Part shown: positions 49,831-59,953 of the stretch, in pieces
How the letters are laid out: every line of letters starts with the position of its first letter
How positions within the stretch are numbered: position 1 is the stretch's first letter
Assembly (NCBI RefSeq): GCF_018614055.1
Contig: NZ_JAGGPB010000024.1
Location: 1-63,697 of the forward strand
DNA length: 63,697 nucleotides
Reading direction: 5' to 3'
DNA from: Streptomyces sp. ISL-98
GTDB lineage: Bacteria; Actinomycetota; Actinomycetes; Streptomycetales; Streptomycetaceae
Translations under genes and position numbers: made by a program
The notes under the pieces: generated by a model
Told to the model about the DNA's origin: nothing
What the model saw: only the letters and a program-made list of their open reading frames with translations
Databases searched by the model: none

Positions 49831-50690
49831 GTTGCTGCTCCTGCCTTCGCCAAGTGCCGTTCAGGGTTTGCCGTTTCGGTGGTCCGGGATGCGGGGCCGC
49901 GGCGTATGAAACGCATTGCTGCGGCGCCTGCCAGCAGCGTCGTGATGGTGATGGTTACCGGGGTCCAGGGGACGAAGGTTGCGGAGGCTGTCGACGAGGC
50001 GGGTGCGGCGCCCGGGGCGGTCGCGGTCAGGCTTACGTCCACCGAGTCCAGCGCCGGTGCGTCCGGCCAGGGTTCCGTGAGCTCTACCCGCCGGCCGGGG
50101 AGCAGTTTCACCGGGAGCGTGCGGGCCTTGCGGCGCAGCACCTCGCCGAAGAGGCCGTCGGCGTGGACGCTGAGGCTCGGGGTGAGTGCGGTGTTGCCCC
50201 GGTTTACTACTGCGTAGTGGATGGTTTGCTCGCTGATCGTGATGTCCTCCACCGTGAGCGCCGCCAGCGTCGGGCCGCTGACCCGCAAATGGACTCGTAC
50301 GCCTGCCTCGCGGCCTCCGCCCGACGCGACGATCGCGCCCGGGTGGTCGCCGGGAGTCGCGCTCTGCGGCACGGTGACCGTGAAGGGGACCTCCGCCCTG
50401 GTGCGGGGCGGGATCTTCACCTCGTCCGCCGCGAGTGCGATCCACGCTCCGGTCCGGGTGTTGTGCGCGGCTCGGAGTTCGAGGGTGCGGGGCTTGCTGC
50501 TGGAGTTGGTCAGCGACAGCTTGTCCTCCAGTGCGGTGCCGGCCGCGCCTTCCAGGTAGAAGTACGGCCTGCCGTCACCGCTCGGAGCCACCTTCCACCC
50601 CTCCTCCGCGGCATGGGCAGGGGTGGCCAGGACGGCGGCGCACAGCAGTGCGGCGGTGAGGAGGCGGACGGCACAGCGCGGCGACGGCAT
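49827..50690 (-). CDS. DUF916/WxL-interacting-protein-like membrane protein
   Basis: 287 residues from ATG 50690 (GGAG upstream). Signal peptide MPSPRCAVRLLTAALLCAAVLATPAHA. The domain GWKVAPSGDGRPYFYLEGAAG...LEDKLSLTNSSSKPRTLELRA, then IPPRTRAEVPFTVTVPQSATPGDHPGAIVAS, has the beta pattern of DUF916 (WxL protein peptidoglycan-binding). A second beta domain follows (ITISEQTIHYAVVNRGNTALTP). A C-terminal span and basic tail (PVTITITTLLAGAAAMRFIRR) anchor it. In Firmicutes such proteins link WxL surface proteins to peptidoglycan; here no WxL protein is present. First gene of the GTGA-coupled chain. Confidence 0.75.
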   Translation of the reverse strand: MPSPRCAVRLLTAALLCAAVLATPAHAAEEGWKVAPSGDGRPYFYLEGAAGTALEDKLSLTNSSSKPRTLELRAAHNTRTGAWIALAADEVKIPPRTRAEVPFTVTVPQSATPGDHPGAIVASGGGREAGVRVHLRVSGPTLAALTVEDITISEQTIHYAVVNRGNTALTPSLSVHADGLFGEVLRRKARTLPVKLLPGRRVELTEPWPDAPALDSVDVSLTATAPGAAPASSTASATFVPWTPVTITITTLLAGAAAMRFIRRGPASRTTETANPERHLAKAGAAT

Positions 50691-50737
50691 GGGCGGCTCC
50701 CGGGTACGGCGGCTTACGGGCGTACGGCCGGGGCGGC

Positions 50738-51397
50738 TCAGCCCGTGATCCGCTGACCGCGCCGGGTCAGCCACAGCGCACCTGCAGCCCCGGCCAGCAG
50801 CACCGTGCCGCCGAGCGTGCCGAGTGCCAGGGCGGAGTCGAGCGGTCCGGTCTTCGGCAGCTCGCCGGGCGCGTCCTGCGAGGCGCCGCCCGAACCCTTG
50901 ACGTCCAGTTCCAGTGACGGCTTGGGGCTGTTGGAGGGGGTGCAGGTAGTGGTCGTGCCCAGAGCCTTGATGGTCAGCACGGACGCCGTGAAGGTGACCT
51001 TTCCGGTCTTCCTGGGCGTGTACGTACCGGCCAAGTCGGTTATTTTGATGGGGGTGTTGGCCGGGACGGCGGCAGGGTTCGATGGGCCCGACACCTGCAC
51101 TGTGCCGCTCTCCGCGCCACCCAGCTTGATGACCGCGCTCGGCTTCATCGCCCCCTTGCCCAGCTCCACGGGGCTGGACGAGACGCCCTTCTGGAAGGAC
51201 ATGGTGAGCTTGTAGCCGCTGCCGCTCTTGACGCCCTTGATGTCGATCGGGGAGACGGCTCCCTTGTTCCCGATCGGCGTCTTGCACTGGTAGTTGACGT
51301 CGACGACGTCGGCATGGGCCGCGGGGGCGGCCAGCAGCACCACCGAGCCCGCAACCGCCGCCGCCAGCGCGAGAGTTGTCCGCTTCTGGTACGACAC
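50738..51397 (-). CDS. LPxTG-type sortase substrate, single Cys-bounded beta domain
   Basis: 219 residues from GTG 51397 (AGGGGAA upstream). Signal peptide 1-29 (ending AAHA). One domain (about 33-160) between Cys38 and Cys152 is homologous to the two domains of the LAxTG protein: KGVSSSPVELGKGAMKPSAVIKLGG against KGVMDSPAALPAGALKPSMALLLGG, and DLAGTYTPRKTGKVTF against DMTGTYKPGASGKSTL. The C-terminus has LPKTG (180-184), a hydrophobic span and TRRGQR. Expected to be linked to peptidoglycan by a sortase encoded elsewhere. 47 bp upstream of the DUF916-like gene, so likely the first gene of the operon. Confidence 0.87.
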   Translation of the reverse strand: MSYQKRTTLALAAAVAGSVVLLAAPAAHADVVDVNYQCKTPIGNKGAVSPIDIKGVKSGSGYKLTMSFQKGVSSSPVELGKGAMKPSAVIKLGGAESGTVQVSGPSNPAAVPANTPIKITDLAGTYTPRKTGKVTFTASVLTIKALGTTTTCTPSNSPKPSLELDVKGSGGASQDAPGELPKTGPLDSALALGTLGGTVLLAGAAGALWLTRRGQRITG

Positions 51398-51482
51398 CTC
51401 GTGTTCCCCTTATGCCGGAAGTTACTGACGACACATCAGATTGGGCGTCAAGGTACGCCTGGGGCCTTGCCGAGGGAAGACA

Positions 51483-51509
51483 AAGTGCACGCCGGATCGG
51501 CGTGCACTT
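51483..51509 (-). terminator. Terminator after the anti-sigma kinase gene
   Basis: Perfect 12-bp stem AAGTGCACGCCG / CGGCGTGCACTT with a 3-nt loop; on the minus strand it is followed by TTTGTCTT. It separates the regulator gene from the surface-protein operon. Confidence 0.88.
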
Positions 51510-51568
51510 ACGAGGATTGCGAACCGCCGGTAACCCCGTGCGGGAACTGGGGTTCGGAGTCGGCGGGG

Positions 51569-52060
51569 CTAAATGGGAGCGGCGAGTTCCGCCCAGACGG
51601 TCTTGCCCGGCGTCTCCGGCTCCCGTACGACACCCCAGTCCAGGCACAGCCGCTGCACTATGAACATCCCGTGCCCGCCGGGCCGCCCGGCCCGGTGCGG
51701 CGTGCGGGGCGCAGGCTGGCCGGCGCCGCGGTCGATGACTTCGAGCCGCAGCACCTTGCTGTCGCACGTGACGCGCAGCTCTTCCGGCCCTTCCGCGTGC
51801 AGGCAGGCGTTGGTGACCAGTTCGGAGACGACCAGCAGGACGTCCTCGGCAGCGGCACGCCGCTCGGCCGTCTCGGCGGGGAGCCAGCCCCACTCGTACA
51901 GCGCCTGGCGGGTGAAGTCGCGGGCGAGCGGCACAATGCCGCTGGCGCTGCCCAGTGCCAGGGAACGCACCTGACCCGCGGCGGACACGGCTGAGCCAGA
52001 GCCGTGGCTCGCCGACTCTGGGCCGAGGTCGCCCGGCCGAGGCTGCCGGGTGGTGCTCAT
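51569..52060 (-). CDS. Anti-sigma factor-type serine kinase (HATPase_c_2)
   Basis: 163 residues of the RsbW/SpoIIAB-like GHKL family: SELVTNACLHA (N box), VIDRGAGQPAPRTP (G1) and GGHGMFIVQRLCLDWGV (G2). Such proteins bind a SigB-type sigma factor and phosphorylate a STAS antagonist. The neighbours are exactly these: a STAS gene upstream and a divergent sigma gene. The trio resembles S. coelicolor arsI-prsI-sigI as I recall it. The first 45 residues are low-complexity. Confidence 0.87.
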   Translation of the reverse strand: MSTTRQPRPGDLGPESASHGSGSAVSAAGQVRSLALGSASGIVPLARDFTRQALYEWGWLPAETAERRAAAEDVLLVVSELVTNACLHAEGPEELRVTCDSKVLRLEVIDRGAGQPAPRTPHRAGRPGGHGMFIVQRLCLDWGVVREPETPGKTVWAELAAPI

Positions 52061-52234
52061 CAGCGCTTCACCTCACCGATTCGCCAATTCATCAATTCAT
52101 CGCTGCAAGGACATGGGGGCCTTCGGGGCCCCCGGGGGTAGACGGAGTCAGAGTCCTCCTGCCCGACCGAACGGTGAGAACACCCACTTTTTCGGTACGG
52201 ACGACGTGACACGGATAACTCAGCCGGCCGGAAG

Positions 52235-52639
52235 TCAGTCTTCCATCGCGGCTTCGAGCGATTCATGCACGGTGAAGACCGCCTCTGCCCCGGTGATTTC
52301 GAAGACCCTGGCCACTACCGGCTGCATGCCGGCCAGATGGACTCCTCCCCCGGCCGCTTCGGCCTTGAGGCGGGCGCCGAGCAGCACATTCAGCCCGGTC
52401 GAATCACAGAACTCGAGCGACGAGCAGTCGATGACCAGGCGCGTACGCCCGGCCTCGAGCGCACTCTCCAGAGGCTCACGCAGCAATTCGGCGGTGTGGT
52501 GATCAAGCTCACCCGCCGGTGTGACGATTTCGCTCCGGCCCTCGGTCCGAACTGCGACCCGGAGTCGACCCCGGTTCGCGCTGCCGACCGTCCCGCGCTC
52601 CATGCCCGTCTCGTCTCTCTTCGCAGTCGTGACTGTCAT
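52235..52639 (-). CDS. STAS-domain anti-sigma factor antagonist
   Basis: 134 residues. The STAS core reads VTPAGELDHHTAELLREPL, then LVIDCSSLEFCDSTGLNVLLGARL, with the phosphorylatable serine in DSTGLN. When unphosphorylated such proteins bind the anti-sigma kinase and free the sigma factor. ATG 52639 is used here; ATG 52603 (MERGTVGSANRG) is an alternative, and neither has a clear ribosome-binding site. It is upstream of the kinase gene on the same strand with a 174-bp gap. Confidence 0.88.
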   Translation of the reverse strand: MTVTTAKRDETGMERGTVGSANRGRLRVAVRTEGRSEIVTPAGELDHHTAELLREPLESALEAGRTRLVIDCSSLEFCDSTGLNVLLGARLKAEAAGGGVHLAGMQPVVARVFEITGAEAVFTVHESLEAAMED

Positions 52640-52720
52640 TGACGTGCCAGAACCCTACGCCTTCTGCACGCCGACCGGTACTCGAAGTACCACACAACCC
52701 CTGCCAATGCGGACATATGG

Positions 52721-52732
52721 GACTTGCAAGTC
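52721..52732. promoter_or_regulatory. Palindrome GACTTGCAAGTC between the STAS and sigma genes
   Basis: Perfect 12-bp dyad in the 215-bp divergent region. GGGTAG at 52745-52750, shortly after it, resembles the -10 (GGGTAY) of SigB-type promoters, but I could not fix the -35 spacing. Possible autoregulation. Confidence 0.4.
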
Positions 52733-52854
52733 CTGGGCAAGAGCGGGTAGGCCTAGTAGGGACACAACCAACACGACCGGCTTTGGAGGCGCCGCACACC
52801 GCACGCAGACGTATCGGCATCGGCAGCCATATGCCGAGAACGATGGAGGAGACC

Positions 52855-53757
52855 ATGTCACCCCGGCTCGACGAATCGCGAACGCCGCTCCCTGTGCAGC
52901 CGCCCGCGCCGTCGACAACCCCGCCCGAGCAGATCGAGACCGGAATCGAGGGGCTCGAAGGGCTCCCCGAGATCCCGCCGTACGACGAGGTGGGGCCGCT
53001 GGATGCCAGGGCCCTGTCCAAGACGCTCTTTGGGCGCCTCGAATCCCTCGAAGAGGGAACGCACGAGCATGCGTACGTACGCAACACACTCGTCGAACTG
53101 AACTTGGCCCTGGTCAAGTTCGCCGCTTCCCGGTTCCGCTCCCGCAGCGAACCGATGGAAGACATCATTCAGGTCGGAACGATCGGCCTGATCAAGGCGA
53201 TCGACCGCTTCGAGCTCAGCAGGGGCGTCGAATTCCCGACCTTCGCGATGCCGACCATTGTCGGCGAGATCAAGCGCTTCTTCCGCGACACCTCCTGGTC
53301 GGTCCGCGTCCCGCGGCGCCTCCAGGAACTGCGCCTCGACCTCGCCAAGGCCGGTGACGAACTCGCCCAGCAGCTCGACCGCGCCCCCACCGTGGGCGAG
53401 CTGGCGAAGCGCCTCGACCTCACCAATGAGGAGGTCGTGGAGGGCATGGCCGCGAGCAACGCGTACACCGCGAGCTCGCTGGACGCCCAGCCCGAGGAGG
53501 ACGACTCGGAGGGTGCGCTGGCCGACCGCATCGGCTACGAGGACCATGGCCTCGAAGGCATCGAGTACGTCGAATCGCTGAAGCCCTTGATCGCCGAACT
53601 GCCTTCGCGCGATCGCAAGATTCTCTCGCTGCGGTTTGTCGCGAATATGACGCAGTCGGAGATCGGCGAGGAGCTGGGCATCTCGCAGATGCATGTGTCA
53701 CGACTGCTCTCGCGCACGCTGAACAAGCTGCGGAAGGGCCTGACGGTCGTGGAATAG
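52855..53757 (+). CDS. RNA polymerase sigma factor, SigB/SigF/SigG family
   Basis: 300 residues from ATG 52855, right after GGAGGAG; ATG 52831 and 52843 are in frame but less well placed. Region 2 includes DIIQVGTIGLIKAIDRFELSRG and FPTFAMPTIVGEIKRFFRDTSW. Region 3 has VPRRLQELRLDLAKAGDELAQQL. Region 4 has MTQSEIGEELGISQMHVSRLLSRTL, the helix-turn-helix for the -35 box. A proline-rich N-terminus is typical of Streptomyces members. Predicted to be held inactive by the adjacent kinase and released by the STAS protein, probably under stress. Confidence 0.92.
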   Translation: MSPRLDESRTPLPVQPPAPSTTPPEQIETGIEGLEGLPEIPPYDEVGPLDARALSKTLFGRLESLEEGTHEHAYVRNTLVELNLALVKFAASRFRSRSEPMEDIIQVGTIGLIKAIDRFELSRGVEFPTFAMPTIVGEIKRFFRDTSWSVRVPRRLQELRLDLAKAGDELAQQLDRAPTVGELAKRLDLTNEEVVEGMAASNAYTASSLDAQPEEDDSEGALADRIGYEDHGLEGIEYVESLKPLIAELPSRDRKILSLRFVANMTQSEIGEELGISQMHVSRLLSRTLNKLRKGLTVVE

Positions 53758-53793
53758 GCACGCGTGCGGCATGCGGAATGCTGAACGCTGAAT

Positions 53794-53830
53794 GAGGGCC
53801 TGCCCCGGGCGATATCCGGGGCAGGCCCTC
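53794..53830. terminator. Bidirectional terminator between the sigma and hutI genes
   Basis: Perfect 15-bp stem GAGGGCCTGCCCCGG / CCGGGGCAGGCCCTC, 7-nt loop, then TTTC on the plus strand. Convergent genes. Confidence 0.92.
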
Positions 53831-53890
53831 TTTCATGGCTCGCCTACCCCGTTCCGCGCCGCTCAGTGCTCTTGTGCGTAGGACACGCCC

Positions 53891-55066
53891 CTAGAGCTTG
53901 CGGGCGCCGTGCTGCCAGACCGCGGACACCAGGGGTACACCCGGGCGGTAGGCGAGGTGGACGTGGCTCGGGGCGTCGAGCAGCGCCAGGTCGGCGCGGG
54001 CGCCGGGGGCGATGCGGCCGACGTCGGTACGGCGCAGGGCCTGGGCGCCGCCCGCGGTGGCCGACCAGAGGGCCTCGTCCGGCGTCATCCCCATGTCGCG
54101 TACCGCCAGTGCGATGCAGAACGGCATGGAGCTGGTGAAGGACGAGCCCGGGTTGCAGTCGGTGGACAGCGCGACGGTCGCGCCCGCGTCGATGAGGCGG
54201 CGGGCGTCGGGCCAGGCGGCGCGGGTGGAGAACTCCGCGCCGGGGAGGAGAGTGGCGACCGTATTGCTGTTCGCGAGGGCGTCGACGTCCGCGTCGGTGA
54301 GGTGCGTGCAGTGGTCGGCGGAGGCGGCGTCGAGCTCGACCGCGAGCTGGACACCGGGGCCGTAACTGAGCTGGTTGGCATGGACCCGTGGTGTCAGGCC
54401 CTTGGCCTGACCGGCGGTGAGGATCGCGCGGGCCTGGTCCCCGTCGAAGGCTCCCTTCTCGCAGAAGACATCCACCCAGCGGGCGTACGGGGCGCAGGCG
54501 TCGAGCATCTCGCCGGTGACCAGGGCGACGTACGCCGCCGGGTCGTCGGCGTAGTCGGGCGAGACGATGTGGGCGCCGAGGTAGGTGACCTCGTCGGTGT
54601 GCTGCGCCGCGATGCGCAGCGCGCGGGCCTCGTCCTCGACGGTCAGCCCGTACCCGGACTTGGTTTCGAGGGTGGTCGTGCCCTGGCGGAGGGCCTCGGC
54701 GAGGTACTTGGCGACGTTGGCGCTCAGCTCCGCGTCGGTGGCGGCGCGGGTGGCGGCGACGGTGGTACGGATGCCGCCGGCGGAGTAGGCGCGGCCCGAC
54801 ATGCGGGCGTTGAACTCCTGGGTACGGTCGCCCGCGAAGACGAGGTGCGAGTGCGAATCGACAAAGCCGGGGATGGCGGCCCGACCCTGCGCGTCGTACA
54901 CGTCGTCGGCGGCGGGGGCGTGCACGGCGGGGCCGACCCAGGCGATGCGGTCGCCTTCTATGACGACAGCGGCGTCTTGGAGGAGGCCGAGTGGGGTGTC
55001 GCCGAGGGCGGGGTCGTTGGTGACGAGGGTGCGGATGTTGGTGACGAGGGTGGTGCGGGTGGTCAT
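53891..55066 (-). CDS. hutI: Imidazolonepropionase
   Basis: Hydrolyses imidazolone-5-propionate to N-formimino-L-glutamate (third step of histidine degradation). The 391-residue amidohydrolase has zinc/iron ligands in PGFVDSHSHLVFAGDR, the substrate region YSAGGIRTTV, TKSGYGLTVEDE, PRVHANQL, HCTHLTDADV and STDCNPGSSFTSSM. ATG 55066 has AGGAGA upstream. It is the last hut gene on the minus strand, separated by 443 bp from hutF, so it may have its own promoter. Confidence 0.94.
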   Translation of the reverse strand: MTTRTTLVTNIRTLVTNDPALGDTPLGLLQDAAVVIEGDRIAWVGPAVHAPAADDVYDAQGRAAIPGFVDSHSHLVFAGDRTQEFNARMSGRAYSAGGIRTTVAATRAATDAELSANVAKYLAEALRQGTTTLETKSGYGLTVEDEARALRIAAQHTDEVTYLGAHIVSPDYADDPAAYVALVTGEMLDACAPYARWVDVFCEKGAFDGDQARAILTAGQAKGLTPRVHANQLSYGPGVQLAVELDAASADHCTHLTDADVDALANSNTVATLLPGAEFSTRAAWPDARRLIDAGATVALSTDCNPGSSFTSSMPFCIALAVRDMGMTPDEALWSATAGGAQALRRTDVGRIAPGARADLALLDAPSHVHLAYRPGVPLVSAVWQHGARKL

Positions 55067-55509
55067 GTGCGTCTCCTGTCCTGACGATTGATTCTGGGGC
55101 GGCGGGGCCGTGCGGTGGGTTGGGCGGGCGGGATCCGCTGCGCGGGGCCGTCCTCCCCTACCCGCCCCTTCCCGGAGCTGGGGCCAGGCCCCAGACCCCG
55201 GAGTGCGCACGGGCGGGCGCCCCCACTTCTGACGGCCCGGGGGCCGACGGGCGGGCGCACGCCCTGGGGCGGCGAGGTCGGCGCGGGCCGCTGACGCCCA
55301 GGGGCGACGAACGCAGCACCCACACCGCCCCAGGCCCAGGGGCCGAGGGGTGCGGCGCCCAGCCCACGCCGCGTCGGCCTGCAGGGGCCGACGGTGGGGG
55401 GTGGCCGCCGTAGTCGCGGACTTCCGCAGCCTTCCCCCGACGGGTGGGCCGGGTGGGGCAAAGGCCTGGCGCGCAGCGCCGGGGGTGTGCCCTCCCGCCG
55501 CGCGCAAGG
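55067..55509. other. 443-bp intergenic region between hutI and hutF
   Basis: No gene supported. It is extremely GC-rich with many short inverted repeats, one copy of the dispersed repeat (55157-55203), and presumably the hutI promoter. Open frames here are GC artefacts. Confidence 0.5.
55157..55203. repeat. Dispersed Streptomyces-type intergenic repeat, copy C
   Basis: CCTACCCGCCCCTTCCCGGAGCTGGGGCCAGGCCCCAGACCCCGG-type element; the same order of blocks as the copies at 6631 and 19645, with a palindromic GGGGCC-A-GGCCCC centre. Confidence 0.65.
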
Positions 55510-56844
55510 TCATCCGTGCACTGCTGCGATCGCCTTTGCCAGGGCCGCCGGGACCGAGTCGATCATCGTGTGCGCCCCGTCCCGCACCACGTGCCGGCCG
55601 CCCACCACCGTGTGCCGTACGTCCGCCGCCGAGGCCGCGAACACCGCTGTCTCGGCGCCCAGCCGTGGCAGCGGGCCCGCCGTTCTGACCGTGTCCAGGG
55701 CGATGGTCGTCAGGTCCGCCAGCGCCCCCGGCTCGATCGTGCCCGCGTCGTGCCAGCCCAGCGCCGCGTATCCGTCGGCCGAGGCCGCGCGGATCAGGGC
55801 TGCCGCCGTCCAGTGGCCCCGGGTGCGCGAGCGCAGGCGTTCGTTCAGTTCCATCGCCCTCGCCTCTTCGAGGAGGTCGATCACCGCATGGCTGTCGCTG
55901 CCCAGGGACAGCGTGGAGCCCGCCTTCTGCAGGCGCGTCGCCGGGCCGATGCCGTCCGCCAGGTCGCGTTCCGTCGTGGGGCACATGCATGTGCCCGTGG
56001 AGGTGGAGCCCAGCAGCGCGATGTCCTCGTCCGACAGGTGCGTGTTGTGTACACCTGTCGTACGCGGGCCCAGCACGCCGTGGTCCGCCAGCAGACGGGT
56101 GGGCGTCAGGCCGTGAGCCACCAGGCAGGCGTCATTCTCGGCCGTCTGCTCCGAGAGGTGGACGTGCAGCGGGGCTTCCCTGGACTGCGCCCAGGACGCG
56201 ACCGTCGACAGCTGGTCGGCGGGTACGGCGCGTACCGAGTGGATCGCCGCGCCGATCCGGACGTGGTCGCTCTCCTTGAGCAGCGACGCCCGCTCGGCCC
56301 ACCCCTCGGCCGTGCCGTCCGAGAAACGCTGCTGGTGGCGGTTGGGCGCCACACCGAAGCCCGACGAAAGGTACGCCGTGTCGAGGAGCGTGATGCGGAT
56401 GCCCGCCTCACCGGCCGCCGCGATCAGCGCCTCCCCCATCGCGTTCGGCTCGGCGTACGGCGTGCCGCCGCTGCCGTGGTGCAGGTAGTGGAACTCGCCC
56501 ACCGCCGTGATCCCGGCCAGCGCCATCTCGGCGTACACGGCACGGGCCAGCTCGAAGTACGACTCCGGGGTGAGGCGGCACGCCACGCGGTACATCACCT
56601 CCCGCCAGGTCCAGAAAGTCCCCGAGCCGACCTGGACCGTGGAGCGCAGCGCCCGGTGGAAGGCGTGCGAGTGGGCATTGGCCAGGCCCGGGATCGTCAG
56701 GCCCCGCAGGACCGTCGCGCCGGGCGGCGGCACGGGAACGTCCTTGCGGACGGCCGCGATCCGGCCGTCCGTGAGGTCCAGGGCCACGCCCGGCTCGACG
56801 AAGGGGTCGAGCCAGGCGTGTTCCAGCCAGTAGGTCACGTGCAC
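55510..56844 (-). CDS. hutF: Formimidoylglutamate deiminase
   Basis: Converts N-formimino-L-glutamate to N-formyl-L-glutamate and ammonia. The 444-residue amidohydrolase carries GLANAHSHAFHRAL, AAIHSVRAVP, PLHVHLSEQTAEND, VHNTHLSDEDI and SLGSDSHAVIDL (metal ligands and catalytic residues of the deiminase subgroup). GTG 56844 has GGAGGGG 5 nt upstream; GTG 56838 is also possible. Either overlaps the 3' end of the M20 gene (stop at 56835), so translation is coupled. Confidence 0.9.
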   Translation of the reverse strand: MHVTYWLEHAWLDPFVEPGVALDLTDGRIAAVRKDVPVPPPGATVLRGLTIPGLANAHSHAFHRALRSTVQVGSGTFWTWREVMYRVACRLTPESYFELARAVYAEMALAGITAVGEFHYLHHGSGGTPYAEPNAMGEALIAAAGEAGIRITLLDTAYLSSGFGVAPNRHQQRFSDGTAEGWAERASLLKESDHVRIGAAIHSVRAVPADQLSTVASWAQSREAPLHVHLSEQTAENDACLVAHGLTPTRLLADHGVLGPRTTGVHNTHLSDEDIALLGSTSTGTCMCPTTERDLADGIGPATRLQKAGSTLSLGSDSHAVIDLLEEARAMELNERLRSRTRGHWTAAALIRAASADGYAALGWHDAGTIEPGALADLTTIALDTVRTAGPLPRLGAETAVFAASAADVRHTVVGGRHVVRDGAHTMIDSVPAALAKAIAAVHG

Positions 56845-58156
56845 GCGAGCCCCTCCAGTACGTCGGCGAGTGCGATGACCCCCGCAACGCAGTCGTCCTC
56901 GGCGGCGTACTCGGCCGGGGAGTGCGAGATGCCCGTGGGGTTCCGTACGAACAGCATGGCGGTCGGGACTGAAGCGGACAAAATACCCGCATCGTGTCCC
57001 GCGCCGGTGCCCAGAACGGGGATGTCGCGGCTGAGGATGCGCGCGAGCTCGTCGCGCAGGGCGTGTTCGAATTCGACCACCGGGGTGAACGACTCGCGCG
57101 TGATGCGCAGGTCGATGCCCGCCCGGGCGGCTTCGGCCTTCGCCGCCTGTTCGATGGCCGCGATCACCTGGTCGAGAGTGACCTGGTCAGCGGCGCGGGA
57201 GTCGAGCCAGCCCCGGACCAGGGAGGGGATGGCGTTGACCCCGTTCGGCTCGACGGAGACCTTGCCGAAGGTGGCCAGGGCGCCGGTGAGCTGCGCCTCG
57301 CGACGGGCGGCGATGACCGTTTCGGCGTACGTCAGCATCGGGTCGCGGCGGTCCTCCAGGCGGGTGGTGCCCGCGTGGTTGGCCTCGCCGTGGAAGTCGA
57401 ACCGCCAGCGGCCGTGCGGCCAGATGGCGGATGCGATGCCGACGGGGTGGTCGGTGAGGTCCAGGGCTCGGCCCTGTTCCACGTGCAGCTCGATGAACGC
57501 GCCGATACGGGAGAGGCGCTCCGGGTCCGGGCCGATGGCGGAATGGTCGTAGCCCGCCGCCTCCATGGCCTGGGGGAGGCTGATTCCGTCCGCGTCGCGG
57601 AGCTCGTGGGCCTTTTCGGGCGTGAGCTGCCCGGCTGCCAGGCGGGAGCCTACGCAGGCCAGGCCGAAGCGGGCGCCTTCCTCGTCGCCGAAGTTGGTGA
57701 TGGCGAGAGGCTTGGTGAACTCCGCTCCCCTGCGGCGGAGTTCGTCCAGGGCGGCGAAGGACGATACGACGCCCAGGGGGCCGTCGAAGGCGCCGCCGTC
57801 GGGGACGGAGTCGAGGTGGGAGCCGGTGACTACCGCGTCGCCTGCTTGGGGGTCTCCCTGCCAGGCCCACTGGTTGCCGTTGCGGTCCACCTCGTAGGTC
57901 AGGCCTCGGGATTCGGCCTGGGCGCGGAACCAGGTGCGGCAGTCTTTGTCGGCGCCGGACCAGGCGTAGCGGCGGTAGCCGTTGGAGGTGGCGTTACGGC
58001 CGATGGGCTTGAGGTCCGCCCACATTTCGTGGAACGACGTGGGCGTGTGCGGGCCGTCGTCCGGTTGCGCCAAGTCTCCCCCAGTCTCGGCTCCGCTCGA
58101 CCGGGGGGACCCCCATCGCCCTGCGGAACGACTGCCCACAACGGGGTCGGTGGAGC

Positions 58157-58160
<4 letters not shown>
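56835..58160 (-). CDS. M20 family amidohydrolase (allantoate amidohydrolase-like) in the hut operon
   Basis: 441 residues from ATG 58160, which overlaps the hutU stop (ATGA). Metal-site motifs of the dinuclear hydantoinase/carbamoylase group: GSHLDSVPDGGAFDGPLGV, NFGDEEGARFG, IELHVEQG and GTGAGHDAGI; the dimerisation region includes GEANHAGTTRLEDRRD. By sequence it is allantoate amidohydrolase-like. Its position between hutU and hutF makes it the predicted N-formyl-L-glutamate deformylase, the step usually done by HutG, which is absent here. That role is inferred from context. Confidence 0.85.
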
Positions 58161-59833
<1,673 letters not shown>

Positions 59834-59865
59834 GGTGTGCCTCCTCGATCACGAGTGTTGCATCG

Positions 59866-59894
59866 TCTATTCACATCCTGTCCAGATGAATAGA
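59866..59894. promoter_or_regulatory. Inverted repeat TCTATTCA-N13-TGAATAGA between hutU and the decarboxylase gene
   Basis: 8-bp perfect arms, 59866-59873 and 59887-59894, in AT-rich sequence 33 bp upstream of the hutU start and 60 bp upstream of the opposite gene. Good candidate for an operator controlling both directions. Confidence 0.6.
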
Positions 59895-59953
59895 ACTAGT
59901 CAATACGTCGGACTGCTCTGCGCCGGATCACACCGGGTGATTGGCTGAGACAC

